This document shows, one piece after another, positions 34,290-45,663 of a stretch of 64,000 nucleotides of DNA. Source of the DNA: Adiantum capillus-veneris (lineage: Eukaryota > Streptophyta > Polypodiopsida > Polypodiales > Pteridaceae); NCBI GenBank assembly GCA_014529385.2, contig CM043960.1, positions 126,082,043 through 126,146,042 of the forward strand. Direction: 5' to 3'. Below the pieces are notes generated by a model. It did no database searches and was not told the origin of the DNA. It saw nothing but the letters and a program-made list of their open reading frames with translations. Both the position numbers and the translations under genes were made by a program. Numbering within the stretch: the first letter of the stretch is position 1; every line of letters starts with the position of its first letter.

Positions 34290-34643
34290 TATAAGTGTAC
34301 CTTTGGTATTGGTCGTATGCATCGAAGCACAACCTTGGATGGATCGGCTCCCAAACCTTCCTTTCATTGTTCTACCACCTTGCCACTAGTATGTGTTTTT
34401 CCATCATCATTTTGAACTTAGCGATGATAGTTTGTTTACTACGGATGAATGAGCCAAGTCAAAGTAGTCATCCATACGCTCAATCCAATCTTCAAGAACT
34501 TTTCCTATATCTTTGCCTTCCCCGCTAAAATTACCACGTTGAGACTTGCGAAGCATAGCATCAATGTCTCTATCGATGATGGTGTGTTGAGGAACAATAG
34601 GTGCATTTGCATTAGCAACAGCCACATTTCCTCTAGAAGGCAT
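34290..34643 (-). pseudogene. Gypsy gag N-terminal fragment (F)
   Basis: Start at 34643 (MPSRGNVAVANAN). GNFSGEGKDIGKVLEDWIER then MDDYFDLAHSSVVNK is the front of a retrotransposon-gag domain, similar in style to G4 (GEGVDIEKDVEVGIEAMDDYF). The frame breaks near 34407, with MEKHILVARW in another frame. Nothing of pol follows on the left, so this is a truncated scrap. Confidence 0.65.
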
Positions 34644-36265
34644 GGTAACTTAGGCTGCACCATATCAACCAAGATTACGCTTAGTAAAATATTCTATTCC
34701 GCTTGAAGTCCTTAAGTCAAATAAAATAGATAGTTAAAGATAAGACGAGAGGGAAATAGGAGAAGAATAATGAATAAATTAATCCAATTTCTCTCTTCCT
34801 CACTACCTTGGGACACATCCCTCCCCGAGCACTAGCGATATCACTAGTGTTGTGGGGGGTGACTACTCTCTTCAAAAATTGGGGGCCCAATGGGCGTGGC
34901 GTGGGAATCTAGCCCATTTTGGGTGCACTACCACATCATCACCGCGTGACCAGAGTGACCGGATGCTGCTAGGCGCCAGCACGCCACCAACTGCCTCTAC
35001 CTTCACCCTCTCTGGCCAAAATGCCGCCGAGCCGCGTCCCAATCGCCACTAGCGCAGCGCCCAACGGGCAACACCATAGCCTCACCAAGGGGAGCTCCCC
35101 TCACGCCTCCACACAACTCAATGGGCTCACACCCGTGGCCCATATACTCCGGCCGCCCAAGTTCACGTTCCTCATTTGGGGTTTATAACCGCCAAGTGGC
35201 AGCCTCTTGAGAGCGCGCCCCCAAGCCTCCAAATAAATCCCAAAAACACTTTTACAAAGCCTCCGATATAATCCAACTTTTTTCCCCCTCTTGTCCTGCC
35301 TGCCAATTGTCACCTGGTAATCTGATTGCCGAGCTACAAAACTTGGCTGCAAGCTCACATGATTGGCTCCGAACTCATTTGACCTTGCCGCACTTCAAGA
35401 TTCCTCAAGACCCCAAACCGAGGATGCAAAAATGCTAGATTTCATCTACAATCAATCACGAACAAATGCACCCAATCTTTCCTACTTCTATAACTTCCCA
35501 CTCCGAACTCTATTTGACAAGCAATCAGTTTGTATTATCTCCATATACTACATAACAACTTCTCAAACTCTGTTGAGGTGCAAAAAACACCAAATGGCAC
35601 GACTCCCCAAGCGGTCAGGTGGACACCAACTTGGCCCCCGGCAAAACTTCAAATGGCCATATCCAGCAATCTGTAGCTCTGATCTACAATCTGAAAAGAC
35701 AGGTATGCTCCATAAATTGAGCACTCCGCATCTATACATTAACATCCACTTGGCCTACCTCTCCCCAGCTTCCCTACCTGACAAGGATCTGCAACACACT
35801 GCACCTTAAAACTTCAATATCCTGGGCTCCGTAGCTCGGTTTGATGAGCCGTCTGGACCTGGTCCTTCAGCAATTCAAGCTCTACATTTCTCGGCCCAAA
35901 GATTTCACCTTGAACCTCCTTCATCTTCTACCCAAATTAGCCCTTCCTGTTGCTACTTGTCTGCCCATGATCTTTCTAGCTGCTCTAGCCCTTTGCCATG
36001 TTTGTACTAGCCTGCACATACCTGCCCATGCCATCTTCTATGGTCGACCAACTTTGGCTGCACCAACGCTCTGACACTCTGGCACTAGAGACTAGAACTG
36101 GTGCAGGAAATGGTGGCTCTCAAAAGCCACATCTGGCATGCATTAACCGTACAAATAGCTTGTTAACAAGCCTTAAACCCTAATCAAGGATCAGTTAAGC
36201 TTATATTAAGCTCAATGTGCATCTTCCTGGTACATTTCTTAGCATGGGAGCGGAGCTGCACGACA
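34644..36265 (-). repeat. GC-richer LTR-like region
   Basis: The stretch 34840-35360 is clearly richer in G/C and CpG than its surroundings. At its right end the minus-strand start TGTCGTGCAGC at 36265 follows a purine tract, as for the 3' LTR of J. At its left end it precedes gag F. It could be the J 3' LTR, the F 5' LTR, or both fused. Only a 30-35 bp stretch (about 36070-36110) resembles the region right of J (about 43210-43245), so pairing is unproven. Confidence 0.35.
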
Positions 36266-36278
36266 TCCACCCCCTCGA
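36266..36278 (-). promoter_or_regulatory. Polypurine tract of element J
   Basis: Minus-strand CGAGGGGGTGGA directly before a TG start and ~35 bp after the pol stop. Its position fits the 3' end of J. Confidence 0.5.
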
Positions 36279-36312
36279 AACCTGCACAGCCTCTGGTCTA
36301 TGCCAATTGTAC

Positions 36313-37600
36313 TTAAGTATCATCATCAAGAGCATCATCAAACGCATCGTTTGATGCATACATAACATTATCTTGAGGAGGTTGATCTATGTTGAAATCT
36401 TCAATATTTATCTCACCTTCACGTTGCTTAAACTTATTTCTTTTTCTTGCAATAGGCACTTTGAGCTCAGTACCATCCAGTTCACATAGCTTATATGTCG
36501 CATTATCATAAACATGAAGTACTACATATGGTCCAAACCGTCATTTAAACATCTTTCACATAGCAGTGTATTGGTTCTCCAGGCTACTGTCATATAGAAG
36601 GACCCAATCCCCATCTTTAATAGCATGTGGTCATAGTCTATGCTTACCATCAAGCAGGGTTTTATTCTTTAACCTTGCTTCTTAAAGCTTTACTTTAGCA
36701 TGTTCAATATCTTCTTGACTCCATTCAAGTTGGTGAATGTGCAAAGCAAGCAAGTCTTCTGTAACATACCTTCTTCCCATGGCATTATGGTCCAAGAAAT
36801 AACCGCTTCCTTTGTAGGCATAATGGGTTTTTGCCCATACATTAGCTCAAATGGCATAAAACCTGTAATAGAACGAGAATAGAACTATGTGTAGTTCAAT
36901 CAGCCCATAAAGCAAATGATAGGAGTTTAGGACATGCCTTTGCTAAAGCTTTAGCAATAGGCGGATGCCCTCTCTCACTTTTTTCATTACCTTATGGATT
37001 GTATGTTGTAGTGAAAGCTAGTTTAATGCCCATCCGAGCAAAGAAATCACGAGCTTCACCTACATCCAACTCTCCTCTGTGTCAGCAGTATTTTTACCAA
37101 CACATCCATGCCTAGAAATAACATCCTTAAGAAAGAAATTGTGTACAAAACTGGTGGCTTTGGTACGCACAGCTCTGCCTTCAACCTGTTTAGTAAGATC
37201 TTATCTGCCAAGAACAATATACCTCATCTGCCACACTCCTACTAGAATTGTAATAAGGTCCACCACCCACTTGTAGTGCAAGTCCAGTGGATAAGTGGGA
37301 TGCAATCCATCTTGATGTCGCACATTAGAATATTGTTGGCATACTAGGCATGTCTCCACAAACTAAGCCACATCTTTATACATACCTTTCCACATTATCG
37401 ATCCTTAATCTTGATAAAAGTTGCCTAGACTCCTTTGTGTCCATCCCATAAATTTTCATGAAATTCTTTGATAACCTGATGTTGAGTTGCTTTATTGCAA
37501 GCAACCCGTTGTGGTACCTCTCTTGGGTGCTTTGGTTGCTTCCATAAATGTCCATCCTTCAACAGATAGCCATAAGCCTACTTTTTTATCCTTTTCTACT
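36313..37600 (-). pseudogene. Element J integrase
   Basis: The C-terminal region is clear: IKDGDWVLLYDSSLENQYTA, RFGPYVVLHVYDNATYKLCE and KVPIARKRNKFKQREGEI, ending in an acidic tail and TAA at 36313-36315. The core region (about 36700-37400) is heavily degraded; only scattered motifs are visible. Stops throughout. Confidence 0.65.
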
Positions 37601-38945
37601 CTTGATCCATCCACCCTTCATACTTAGTAAGAGTGCTAAGGTAGCGACCGATCAAAAGCCATTCTCCATCATAGAACTCCTCAAAAAATATCTCAAAAGT
37701 ATGAGCAATATTATCGCAATTTGCATGTAGATAAGAAGATGTATAGAACTTTAATCCAACATCATCACTCATGGTAAACATCTCTTCTTCATCTTCAAAT
37801 CTAGCCCTTGATAACATATCTGCAACAGGATTATCTCTACCTACAATATGACAAAACTCAGGGTTAAGAGACTTAATATAAGCTATCCATCGTAGCATGG
37901 CAATGTCTGGAGCAGAGGGTTGGTAATCACCCCTATCAATGGAAAGCAATTTGTTTCTACCACGACTGAAGCTCCAATAAAATATTTGTTATCAGACCTT
38001 AGAGCAATAGCAATGCCCCAAAGGTCTCTATTAACATGTGAGTAGCCTCTTTGGCGAGCATTGAGCACTTTTTCTCCAAATCAAAACGCATACATGTGCC
38101 CTTCTTCATGATCCTGGCCTATAGCCCATCCAATACATGTTGGGCTAGTGTCAACTGTTAAAATTACCGGCCTTCAAAATTTGTAGTCGACTTTCCTCAA
38201 AGTAGGATCCTCCAGAAGCATCTTCTTTAACTTCTTGATGGCTCGCATGTGAACTTCTTTCCAAACAATATTTTACCTTTTCTCAGCAGTTGATAAACCA
38301 CTTCTGCAACATGAGCAAAATGTGGCAGCCAAATGAGATAGAATACACATGCACCTAGAAACCGACGAACTTCAATAACCAAAGAGCACGTTTCCTTCAT
38401 CTTTTGAATAGCTCATCAACTTTAGCCGGACTTGGCATTCTACCTTCTGAACTGCGCATATGACCAACACTTAGAACTTCTTTACCACCAAAAATTGATT
38501 TTTACCCTAAAAGTGTTAAGTTAACTTCCTCAAGCCTGAACAAAATAGCATCACAACCAGCAATATGTTGAGCAAAAAACTATCGACACCCCCTCTGATC
38601 TTTTACCTCATCTTTTGAGCCCTCCCCACATCCTTTAATTGGTAGATCATCAATGAAAGGCATAGTAAAATGAGGGATAAAGTCCCTTAATACCTTATTC
38701 ATTCCGTTCATCATATGAGCTACATAGTTAGTAGCACCCTGTGTGAGAGTGCGCATCCTTACCAAGCCGAGAAGTGTATGCATCGTAGTAATATCCCTAC
38801 TCTCTAAAGCTAACTGAAATTGATCATATCCAAAGTAAAGATCACCCATAGAGTAGATTGATCTACCTGCAAAGGCCTTAGCAAATTCATCCACGATTGG
38901 GCTAGTACCCACATTGCGGATTGTTACCTTGTTAACCAGATGCAT
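37601..38945 (-). pseudogene. Element J RT palm and RNase H
   Basis: RT: KVTIRNVGTSPIVDEFAKAF, GDLYFGYDQFQL (first catalytic Asp) and MPFIDDLPIKG (catalytic DD at about 38620-38645). RNase H: NARQRGYSHVNRDLWGIAIA then FIGASVVVETN (about 37960-38060), ending VADMLSRARFEDEEEMFTM (about 37780-37830). Frame changes near 38580 and 37949. Confidence 0.78.
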
Positions 38946-39860
38946 ATCTTGTATGAACCTTAAAGTACTATTTTTCTTTGGAACAGTGAACCATCAATTA
39001 GAGTATGGCGCACACAATGGCTCCCGAATTCCCATTTGTATCTTTCATTGAGCAAATCGACAAGCTTTGGTAAGTGAGCTTTAGAAACTAGAATGGGACA
39101 TAAGCTCCATGGCATGTGAGGAATAGTGAATATAACCATAGGTGAAACAACACTTGGATCCACACATCTAATCTCACTCGGCTCAAAAGCAAAATATTTA
39201 TCGTGTTTTTTGAGAATTTCTTGATAGCACTTGATTTTCTCTTTGTTGAGAAAACCATCTTCTCCAACCTTCAGCTACTGCAATGTCTGCCTACTGAATT
39301 TATGCCCAATGTTCTTTGGATCCCTGAGCATAGGCTGTCGAGAAGATTCTTTGATCACCCTTTCACTTCCTTCTGGTAGAGGTGTAACACATTGGTTTCC
39401 CTTTCTTTGCAATTGTCTTGTACTTCGTCTCTACCGGTGATTCAACTGCTTTACCCAAGTCATCTTCAATGTGCATAAGTGCCTCATATATGTCCAGCTC
39501 TTCATACATGTCCATTGAGTGCACTTTAACAACTTCGGTTCCAGTTTGTAATCTGTTTTGCCTGATATCCTCAAGCTCTGACATAGTGTTGACCAACATA
39601 AGAAATCTCTTCGAAGATTCCTGAAATCACATCATATGGTTCAAGCACATCACCTCCCTGCAATTCACTTTGAATACTTGAAACATATTGTTTCTCCCAC
39701 TTAGGTAAAGCAGTAAATTTCCTGTAAAACCCTCAGATTTCAATCCCAAAAACCCCAAAAATAAGAACTCTCTTTGTGAGAACTTCTCCTCACATGTGCC
39801 ACCATAGTCCCGCTTTATAGTGGCACCCCAAGAAAATCCTAAGCAAACTTGTGTTCTTTG
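38946..39860 (-). pseudogene. Element J protease-RT linker and RT N-terminus
   Basis: MDPSVVSPMVIFTIPHMPWS and LVSKAHLPKLVDLL (about 39060-39160) lead into RT. Upstream, an acidic helix-rich stretch (MYEELDIYEALMHIEDDLGK at about 39455-39515) links it to protease. Multiple stops. Confidence 0.65.
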
Positions 39861-39890
39861 AACTCTTTGCGTATCTTTGGAATTGGACGA

Positions 39891-40412
39891 TCACGTAAAC
39901 TATCTTTGTTCCTGGCATGGTCAACACATACAGTCAAAAATTGAACCGCTTTCTTATCATCTTGGCTCCAAACCCTGGCATAGGCTGAGCCATCATCTAG
40001 CACCTTGGTTTCCATTTGCATAGCCGTAATGTAGGGCTATCCCAAAATCAATGGGTAGGAGGAATGCTCTTGTATGAAAAAGTTTTGCTCATCACACAGG
40101 CATCCCCAATAGTTACCTTGACGTTTGCACATGCACCATAAAGATTGCCTATCACGTAAACTATCTTTGTTCCTGGCATGGTCAACACATACAGTCAAAA
40201 ATTGAACCGCTTTCTTATCATCTTGGCTCCGAACCCTGGCATACGCTGAGCCATCATCTAGCACCTTGGTTTCCATTTGCACAGCCGTAATGTAGGGCTA
40301 TCCCAAAATCAGTGGGTAGGAGGAATGATCTTGTATGAAAAAGTTTTGCTCATCACACAGGCATCCCCAATAGTTACCTTGACGTTTGCACATGCACCAT
40401 AAAGATCGCCCG
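39891..40412 (-). repeat. 261-bp in-frame tandem duplication in J
   Basis: Two copies, 39891-40151 and 40152-40412, start TCACGTAAACTATCTTTG on the plus strand and differ at only about 6-8 positions by eye. The unit is 87 codons and encodes the second protease half (YPLILG.PYITA) plus the following METKVLDDGSAYARV segment. Both copies carry TAG in place of the Gln codon of LGQPYI, so the stop was already present when the duplication occurred. Confidence 0.92.
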
Positions 40413-40791
40413 AAAGCATGTTGGCAGCTCATATCCACCAACCGTGGTCCACATCAATAGGCCACTTCCCCTTTTGGTGAAAACTCTTTGCCATAAGATT
40501 GATTTCTAAACCATGGTCTGTAAGGGCTAAGACCAGCTCCTCAATGTCACCAAGCTTTACCACAATTTCAGTCGTTTCTCTTGCCCAATGACTCCTTGAA
40601 AAATGACTCTTGGGTATAGTTTCATCGTCTTCTCTGTCATTAAAATTCATGTTTCTTACCTCCGGTACAATCGGGTTTGAAACCACCAAAGGCTTTGACT
40701 CTTCTTCTTTAATATCTACAATCATAATCATCCACAATTGCTTCAATGTGTTGAACCACTTGGCTCCTAACTGATTCTGGCTCTTTCCCAC
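40413..40791 (-). pseudogene. Element J protease active-site region
   Basis: VLALTDHGLEINLMAKSFHQ carries the D-H-G active-site motif typical of this element group in place of D-S/T-G (about 40480-40535). It lies just upstream of the duplicated second half. A TGA/TAG break occurs near 40429. Confidence 0.65.
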
Positions 40792-42402
40792 TCGGTATTT
40801 GTCACTTCCTTTTTATAATGTCGATGATATCCTCATGGAACTTGCACTTGGCAATTCCCAGAATAGTCCCCCAATGTGAGCTCCACTTTACTATTCAGGA
40901 TACGCTCTTCAAAAACCTTCTTCAGATCCATAGTCAATTCAATGTCAGATTTAAGCTTATATGAAGGTCCCTTAGGCTTACCTTGCTTTTTGTCCTTTGG
41001 AGCCTCCTCCATAACCACTTCAGAGGCAGGCTTAGGATCAGGCCCAGCACCTTCCTGTTTCTTGTTGCTGGATCTCGTTGGTGTTTTTGACGTCCCAGCA
41101 ACCTCTTCATCCCTTTTTTGCTTCTCTTCCACCATAGCTTCATTGGCTTGAGCTTTAGCAATATATGCATATACTGAAAGAGAATCTGCTGGATCGGTCG
41201 ACCACCCAGTAGTTTCTTGAATTGGATTCCCTACCTGTCGTAACTTCCCAAGTGTTACCTACCTTCTTCTGTTGTCTTTAAAGCATACGGCCACAATTGG
41301 CCTTTTACACTTGTACCTTCATCATCGCCCTTACCACAAACCTGCAACCCATATGTAGGTGCTTCCACAAGAGCAACATTATGTTGTATTTCTTCCACTA
41401 GCTTCTTCATGCCGCCCCTGCCAAAGTTTAAGCGGAGAATCTCTCCTATTGCCCTGAGATGAATCTTCTTATTTTTCCAGAAAACCACATTCTTCTTATA
41501 AGCTTCATCAAACTCATCACACTCTTTCACATACGTATGCTCTTCACTATCACCCCACATGCATTGATTATCCCAATTTTTACGTGGTGGCTGCTGCTAC
41601 TTAGGTTCGGAAGTAGTAGATGCCTTTGCAGCAGACCCTTCAAATTAACAATTTTGAAATTTAAATTTAGCTCTTGAATACCTTTTGCCCGATCATCAAG
41701 AACAGGCCCCTCCACCTTGGGTAATGTAGAGGATGGCTTCTCCTTAGTTTCTTCTTCCACAACATCCATGACAACTGCCACAATCAGCTTATCAACTCTC
41801 TTCTACCATTTCACTATCATGTTTACCGCTTCAGTGACTATCTTCCAATCAGACATTAATCCCAGTTCACCTATCGGATCCTCCAACAATTGTACCAAGC
41901 CTTTTTGAAGTCGTTGATCAGCAGCTTGAATAAACAATTCCACCTTTTGGTCCTTTCATCAAACGCTGCTCTGCTGTAGATAGCTGGTCAAATTTCTTCT
42001 CAAATTCTCGTAACAGCTCTCGTGCAGACAAGTCTTATTCTTTTTCTGCACCCACTTCACGAATATTTGTCTTGTCACCCTCTAAGAATTCTTGAAGTCC
42101 TACCAACTTGGTCTTTGAGCCGCTTGAGTTTCTTTAATCCGGTCCCTAAGTACAATCAGATGAAATCCTTCCACTGAATCCTGGTCTTCAATTCCATTAT
42201 CTTCCATAGAATACTCATAAAGATTGCAAAATTTTAAAATATCTCGGCCTTCAACCCACTACAACTTATATGTAACATTTTGCCGAGCTTTACGAATCCG
42301 CTCTTGCATATTATGTTGTTGTTGGGTAGCCTGTTGCTACTACATGTATGTTGCAAACTGCTGCATCATTTCCTGCATAGCTACCTCTTGCGTTGTAGAC
42401 AT
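40792..42402 (-). pseudogene. Element J gag
   Basis: Start near 42402 (MSTTQEVAMQEMMQQF), then a Gln-rich ...QQATQQQHNMQERIRKARQ helix, and VEGRDILKF at about 42230. A knuckle relic CMWGDSEEHTYVKEC lies at about 41510-41555, with the second Cys lost. VALVEAPTYGLQVCGKGDDE follows at about 41320-41375. The C-terminal Pro/Lys-rich region is at 40900-41130. Many frame breaks. Confidence 0.68.
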
Positions 42403-42437
42403 AGGCTTCAACTATTCTCCCACCTTGGCTTTGGTTC

Positions 42438-42453
42438 ACGTTGGGTTCACCAA
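42438..42453 (-). promoter_or_regulatory. Putative primer-binding site of J
   Basis: Minus-strand TGGTGAACCCAACGTG, three bases from a TGTCGAG LTR-like start at 42457. It is not initiator-Met or Arg type. I assign it by position; the tRNA is unknown. Confidence 0.4.
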
Positions 42454-42827
42454 AGATGTCGAGAGATATGTGTTCGAAATGTGAGCCAAAGGCGCGGGCC
42501 TCTGGCTGTGGGAGGTGTGGAAGAAAGAAAACAGCTACTACTGAAAGATCTGGTAATCACCGTAATCATCAATTAATTGAATAATGCTTGAGTACAACTT
42601 AATTGATAGCCAAGGTGGGCTGCTAGCAGCACTGTCCCTCGGATCCCCTAAAAATTAGGAGTTTAAGCTCCCATTTACAAGATTACGCAAGCCGTTAATG
42701 GCACCCAGACTTTTTAAAATATTTAATCAATCTCTAGCTAATGACGGTGATGGAAATTTTCTTCAACTGCCCTTGGATTTTGCAATATTTAAGTCTAAAA
42801 GCGGCCTCTCCCTTCATCTCCATGCTT

Positions 42828-42830
<3 letters not shown>

Positions 42831-42920
<90 letters not shown>
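42831..42920. repeat. (AG)45 microsatellite, 90 bp
   Basis: Perfect, uninterrupted AG dinucleotide run. The overlapping Arg/Glu or Ser/Leu peptides predicted on both strands are artefacts. Confidence 0.98.
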
Positions 42921-42924
<4 letters not shown>

Positions 42925-43139
42925 TACTCCTTGCTCATGCACGCATGTTTTTTTCTTTTCTTCTCTGCCAAAATCTCCGTATTTAAGGTGCGTTCGATCT
43001 CCTATTTTTAGCCCCTCACCCCCCTTCATCTTAATTTACCTTCTGCATGGCATGTGTATTACTCGCTTTGCCCTATTTTTTGCCCCTTTAAATGCTATTC
43101 TTAGCTTTCCTTAAGCTCCACGGCTCATTACTTGAATAC

Positions 43140-43400
43140 TGGTTCCGGTCATACTGGCGCTGACATTGGAACTAGTGCAGTTGGCGCTGACACTGGAACT
43201 GGTTCTCAAGACGCTCCGGCACTCTGACACTGGAGACTAGAACTGGTGCAGCTGGCCCTGGAATGACCACACCACTGACTCTCGGGACTCTGACACTCAA
43301 CACTGCAGCTGACGCTGACACTAGAACTAGTTCTCAAGATGCCTCGGCACTCTGGCACTGGTGGAGACTGGAACTGGTTCTCAAGATGCTGCTCTGGATT
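43140..43400. repeat. Minisatellite-like repeat of CTGACACTGGAACTGG units
   Basis: Variants of GCGCTGACACTGGAACTGGT, TCTCAAGA(C/T)GCT and CGGCACTCTG recur in changing order at 43160, 43185, 43212, 43240, 43305, 43345 and 43375. A related single unit occurs at about 36070-36110. Confidence 0.75.
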
Positions 43401-43404
43401 GGTA

Positions 43405-43716
43405 GATATGCTAGCGTGTGAGAAGAATTTTGAGGAATTAAAATGGCTGATACGTCTCTTGACCACGACTGATCCCTACTTAGTAGAAGACGTCTCCCCG
43501 ATTGCACAAGGCTACCCTCTTGACCAAGATGACTATAGGCATCTAGTGATGTTCTTAGTGAACATTTGTGTCTCTAATGATGAGGAAGAGTTACATGATT
43601 ACAAGGATGGCACATATGGTCTCATAGATGATGACTTTGTTTTTCTCCATGATGACGAGGATAGGGGTTTAGACCTAGCGCTACCCACCCATCTATTCAA
43701 TATCCTATTCCCTTGA
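43405..43716 (+). CDS. Hypothetical acidic ORF, ~100 codons
   Basis: Open from within the minisatellite to a TGA at 43714-43716. Probable coding starts at the first downstream Met (MLACEKNFEELKW, about 43408). The protein is acidic, with DDDFVFLHDDEDRG near the C-terminus, and matches no family I recognise. It is followed within ~15 bp by CTAGGGGGGGCAAAT, which resembles a polypurine tract. It may be the 3' end of an unrecognised plus-strand element rather than a host gene. Confidence 0.35.
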   Translation, partial: DMLACEKNFEELKWLIRLLTTTDPYLVEDVSPIAQGYPLDQDDYRHLVMFLVNICVSNDEEELHDYKDGTYGLIDDDFVFLHDDEDRGLDLALPTHLFNILFP

Positions 43717-45060
43717 CTCTCTAGGGGGGGCAAATAATTAGGTTAGGGTTCCTTAGGTTTTTTTGATTGTGTTAAATAAGGGTTGGTGCCTCTTCCCACA
43801 CTGATGTGCCTCCTAGAGGTATTCTTTGTGTTTTCTAGTGTGTATAGCAACGCATTGTAGTTTTTAAAATTTTGAACTTCATGGAGTCTTTCTCTCGTTC
43901 ACTCTTTGAATTAAGCACGATCATCAACACAAATAGGTGTTTCTTGTCCATTAGCATTGCCCCTTTCCTTTTTTGCATCCATGGTTGTCTGCTTTAATTG
44001 TGATTGGTAGCATAATATTCAGCACATTTGCTTAGTATAAAACATTAGATTCAATATTATTTTTTGTCATAATCCCTTGTCTAGTTTTAAAAATCAAGCA
44101 GTCTAACTAAGCTAGTTTGACCAAGTTAGGCGTTAGAGATCTTCTATTATTACCATGGAGAATGCCTTCCTAATAATCAATGGTTACTTTAGGTGTTCTT
44201 AATCCGATTTAGGACTTTGTGCACAATGTACCAGGGCTTTCTAGTGGGCTTAGTCCCTATTAACCTTTAGCTTAAGTATTATAAAAGGAGTTTACTAGTG
44301 TGATGATTCTGGGGAGGGTAACAGTGTCATATGACCCCCCAAAGTTACAAAATTGAAATGCTGGAAACAAACACACAAAAAAATCAAAAGTGCCACAATG
44401 TAAAATCTTAATTTGGTACTTCACTCACATATATTGCCTATGATACTAGAGCCCTAGAGGTTCCCAGTGTGGGCATTTTTCCTTGAAAAGCAAAAAACCC
44501 AAGGCATACAAAATAAGTACACACATCAAAATTGAATCAATGTGAAAAAACTTTGGGGGAGTCAAAGAAAAGGGAATAAGTCAAGTGATGATTTCATAAG
44601 AAATTCCTTTTATCATAGCTTAACTACAAGGTCTTCTAGGTATAACCTCTAGTCAGCCTCGAACATGAAATACTTTGCTCTCGCGATTAAACAGCTTAAT
44701 TGGCTAGAGAAAATTGAGAAGCTTGCCCATGGTATTAATAGTTGACCTCTAGTGCCTCTCATTGTTAAATTAGCGACCCCAACCTTGTTTATTTAACACC
44801 TGCTTATGCGTTTGATTATATTACTTTAATGTTATTGTTGAGAAATTGTTTAAATATTCTGTTACCAATCAATTTGTGTGTCTACAACTGCATATGCTCT
44901 TTAATTATATATGATAATGCAATTACTGTGCCAATTTTGGTTGATTTTGTAGTGATTGAATAAGGCTAAGTACATTCAATCTCAGATGTTCTTCCACCTC
45001 GACGAACGGGCTTGACCTCAATAGCTTCCGAGGATGCAATCTACATCAGGAAGGGGGGCA
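43717..45060. other. Unassigned DNA, possible plus-strand LTR
   Basis: Begins with the purine tract noted above and contains a TATAAAAGG at about 44283-44291 on the plus strand. No ORF of interest. Pairing with another LTR was not found. Confidence 0.3.
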
Positions 45061-45390
45061 TGTTAACCCTCACGGACACCCTATTACCTTCGACAAACAC
45101 CTTATTATTTATTTGATTGAATCATGGACCAGGCTTGTCGGTCCAATATGTGTGTAGGTGATCCCCCATGAGAGACGCACCTCTTATCTTATTTCTACAG
45201 TAGTTTTGTAATGATTGGCCACTATATGCACCCATGTGTGAATGGGTCATACTCTTATAAAGTTCCATTTGACCTAAAAATCCTCATTCTGGGAGGTGAA
45301 AGCTAAGAATTTCTCTTGCTCCATCTTTGTCTCCTTCTCCTTTTTGTGCTCATGTATGTATGTGTGTGTGTGTGTGTGTGTATGCTTGAG

Positions 45391-45426
<36 letters not shown>

Positions 45427-45663
45427 TGATCGAGCGTTGAGGCAGCATCGACGACGGCGAGGCGGTTGAGTGTGGCATCGGTGGCGGCTCCTTCTTCTTT
45501 GTAGCACGGGATCCTTCACGACGGAAGCATTGAGCAGTGAGTGACACATCATTGCCCCTTTGAGCTTGCTAGGTTTGTCTAGTTGTGTTCTTGTAGCCAT
45601 TTGTGGCTCGCACACGGTGTTTTGACAAGTTCCCAACCTTCGACATGTACGGCAACCATACAC
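45040..45663 (+). repeat. Polypurine tract plus LTR-like start
   Basis: AGGAAGGGGGGCA at about 45049-45060 is followed by TGTTAACCCTCACGG from 45061, the classic junction of a purine tract and an LTR. A TATA-like CTTATAAAG lies at 45254-45262. The stretch also holds a compound (TG)n-(GA)n microsatellite. No partner LTR was seen. Confidence 0.4.
45359..45425. repeat. Compound (TG)n / (GA)n microsatellite
   Basis: About 24 bp of TG repeats, a short spacer TATGCTTGAGAGC, then about 30 bp of GA repeats. Confidence 0.95.

Larger units (their letters stand above)
36266..42456 (-). mobile_element. Ty3/gypsy element J, degenerate
   Basis: Minus-strand order: putative primer site (42438-42453), gag from 42402, protease with DHG site, RT, RNase H, integrase ending with a stop at 36313-36315, purine tract. 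All domains are present but broken by many stops. RT has AGRSIYSMGDLYFGYDQFQL and FIDDLPIKG, a lineage distinct from A/D and from the chromoviruses. A 261-bp segment of the protease-linker region is duplicated. Confidence 0.82.
42457..43400 (-). repeat. Putative 5' LTR / upstream region of J
   Basis: Starts TGTCGAGAG beside the primer site. It contains the (AG)45 run and the minisatellite at 43140-43400. No convincing full-length match to 34644-36265, so the LTR assignment is tentative. Confidence 0.3.

Noticed and set aside
35363-35809. 148-codon plus ORF in the GC-richer region
   Set aside because: No motif or family recognised, no promoter context, and the region looks like an LTR.
42698-43114. 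Overlapping ORFs across the (AG)45 run encoding Arg/Glu or Ser/Leu repeats
   Set aside because: An AG dinucleotide run has no stop in several frames; these are repeat artefacts.
45274-45663. 129-codon minus ORF with Ser-Leu and Thr-His repeats
   Set aside because: Created by the compound TG/GA microsatellite; flanks show no protein similarity.
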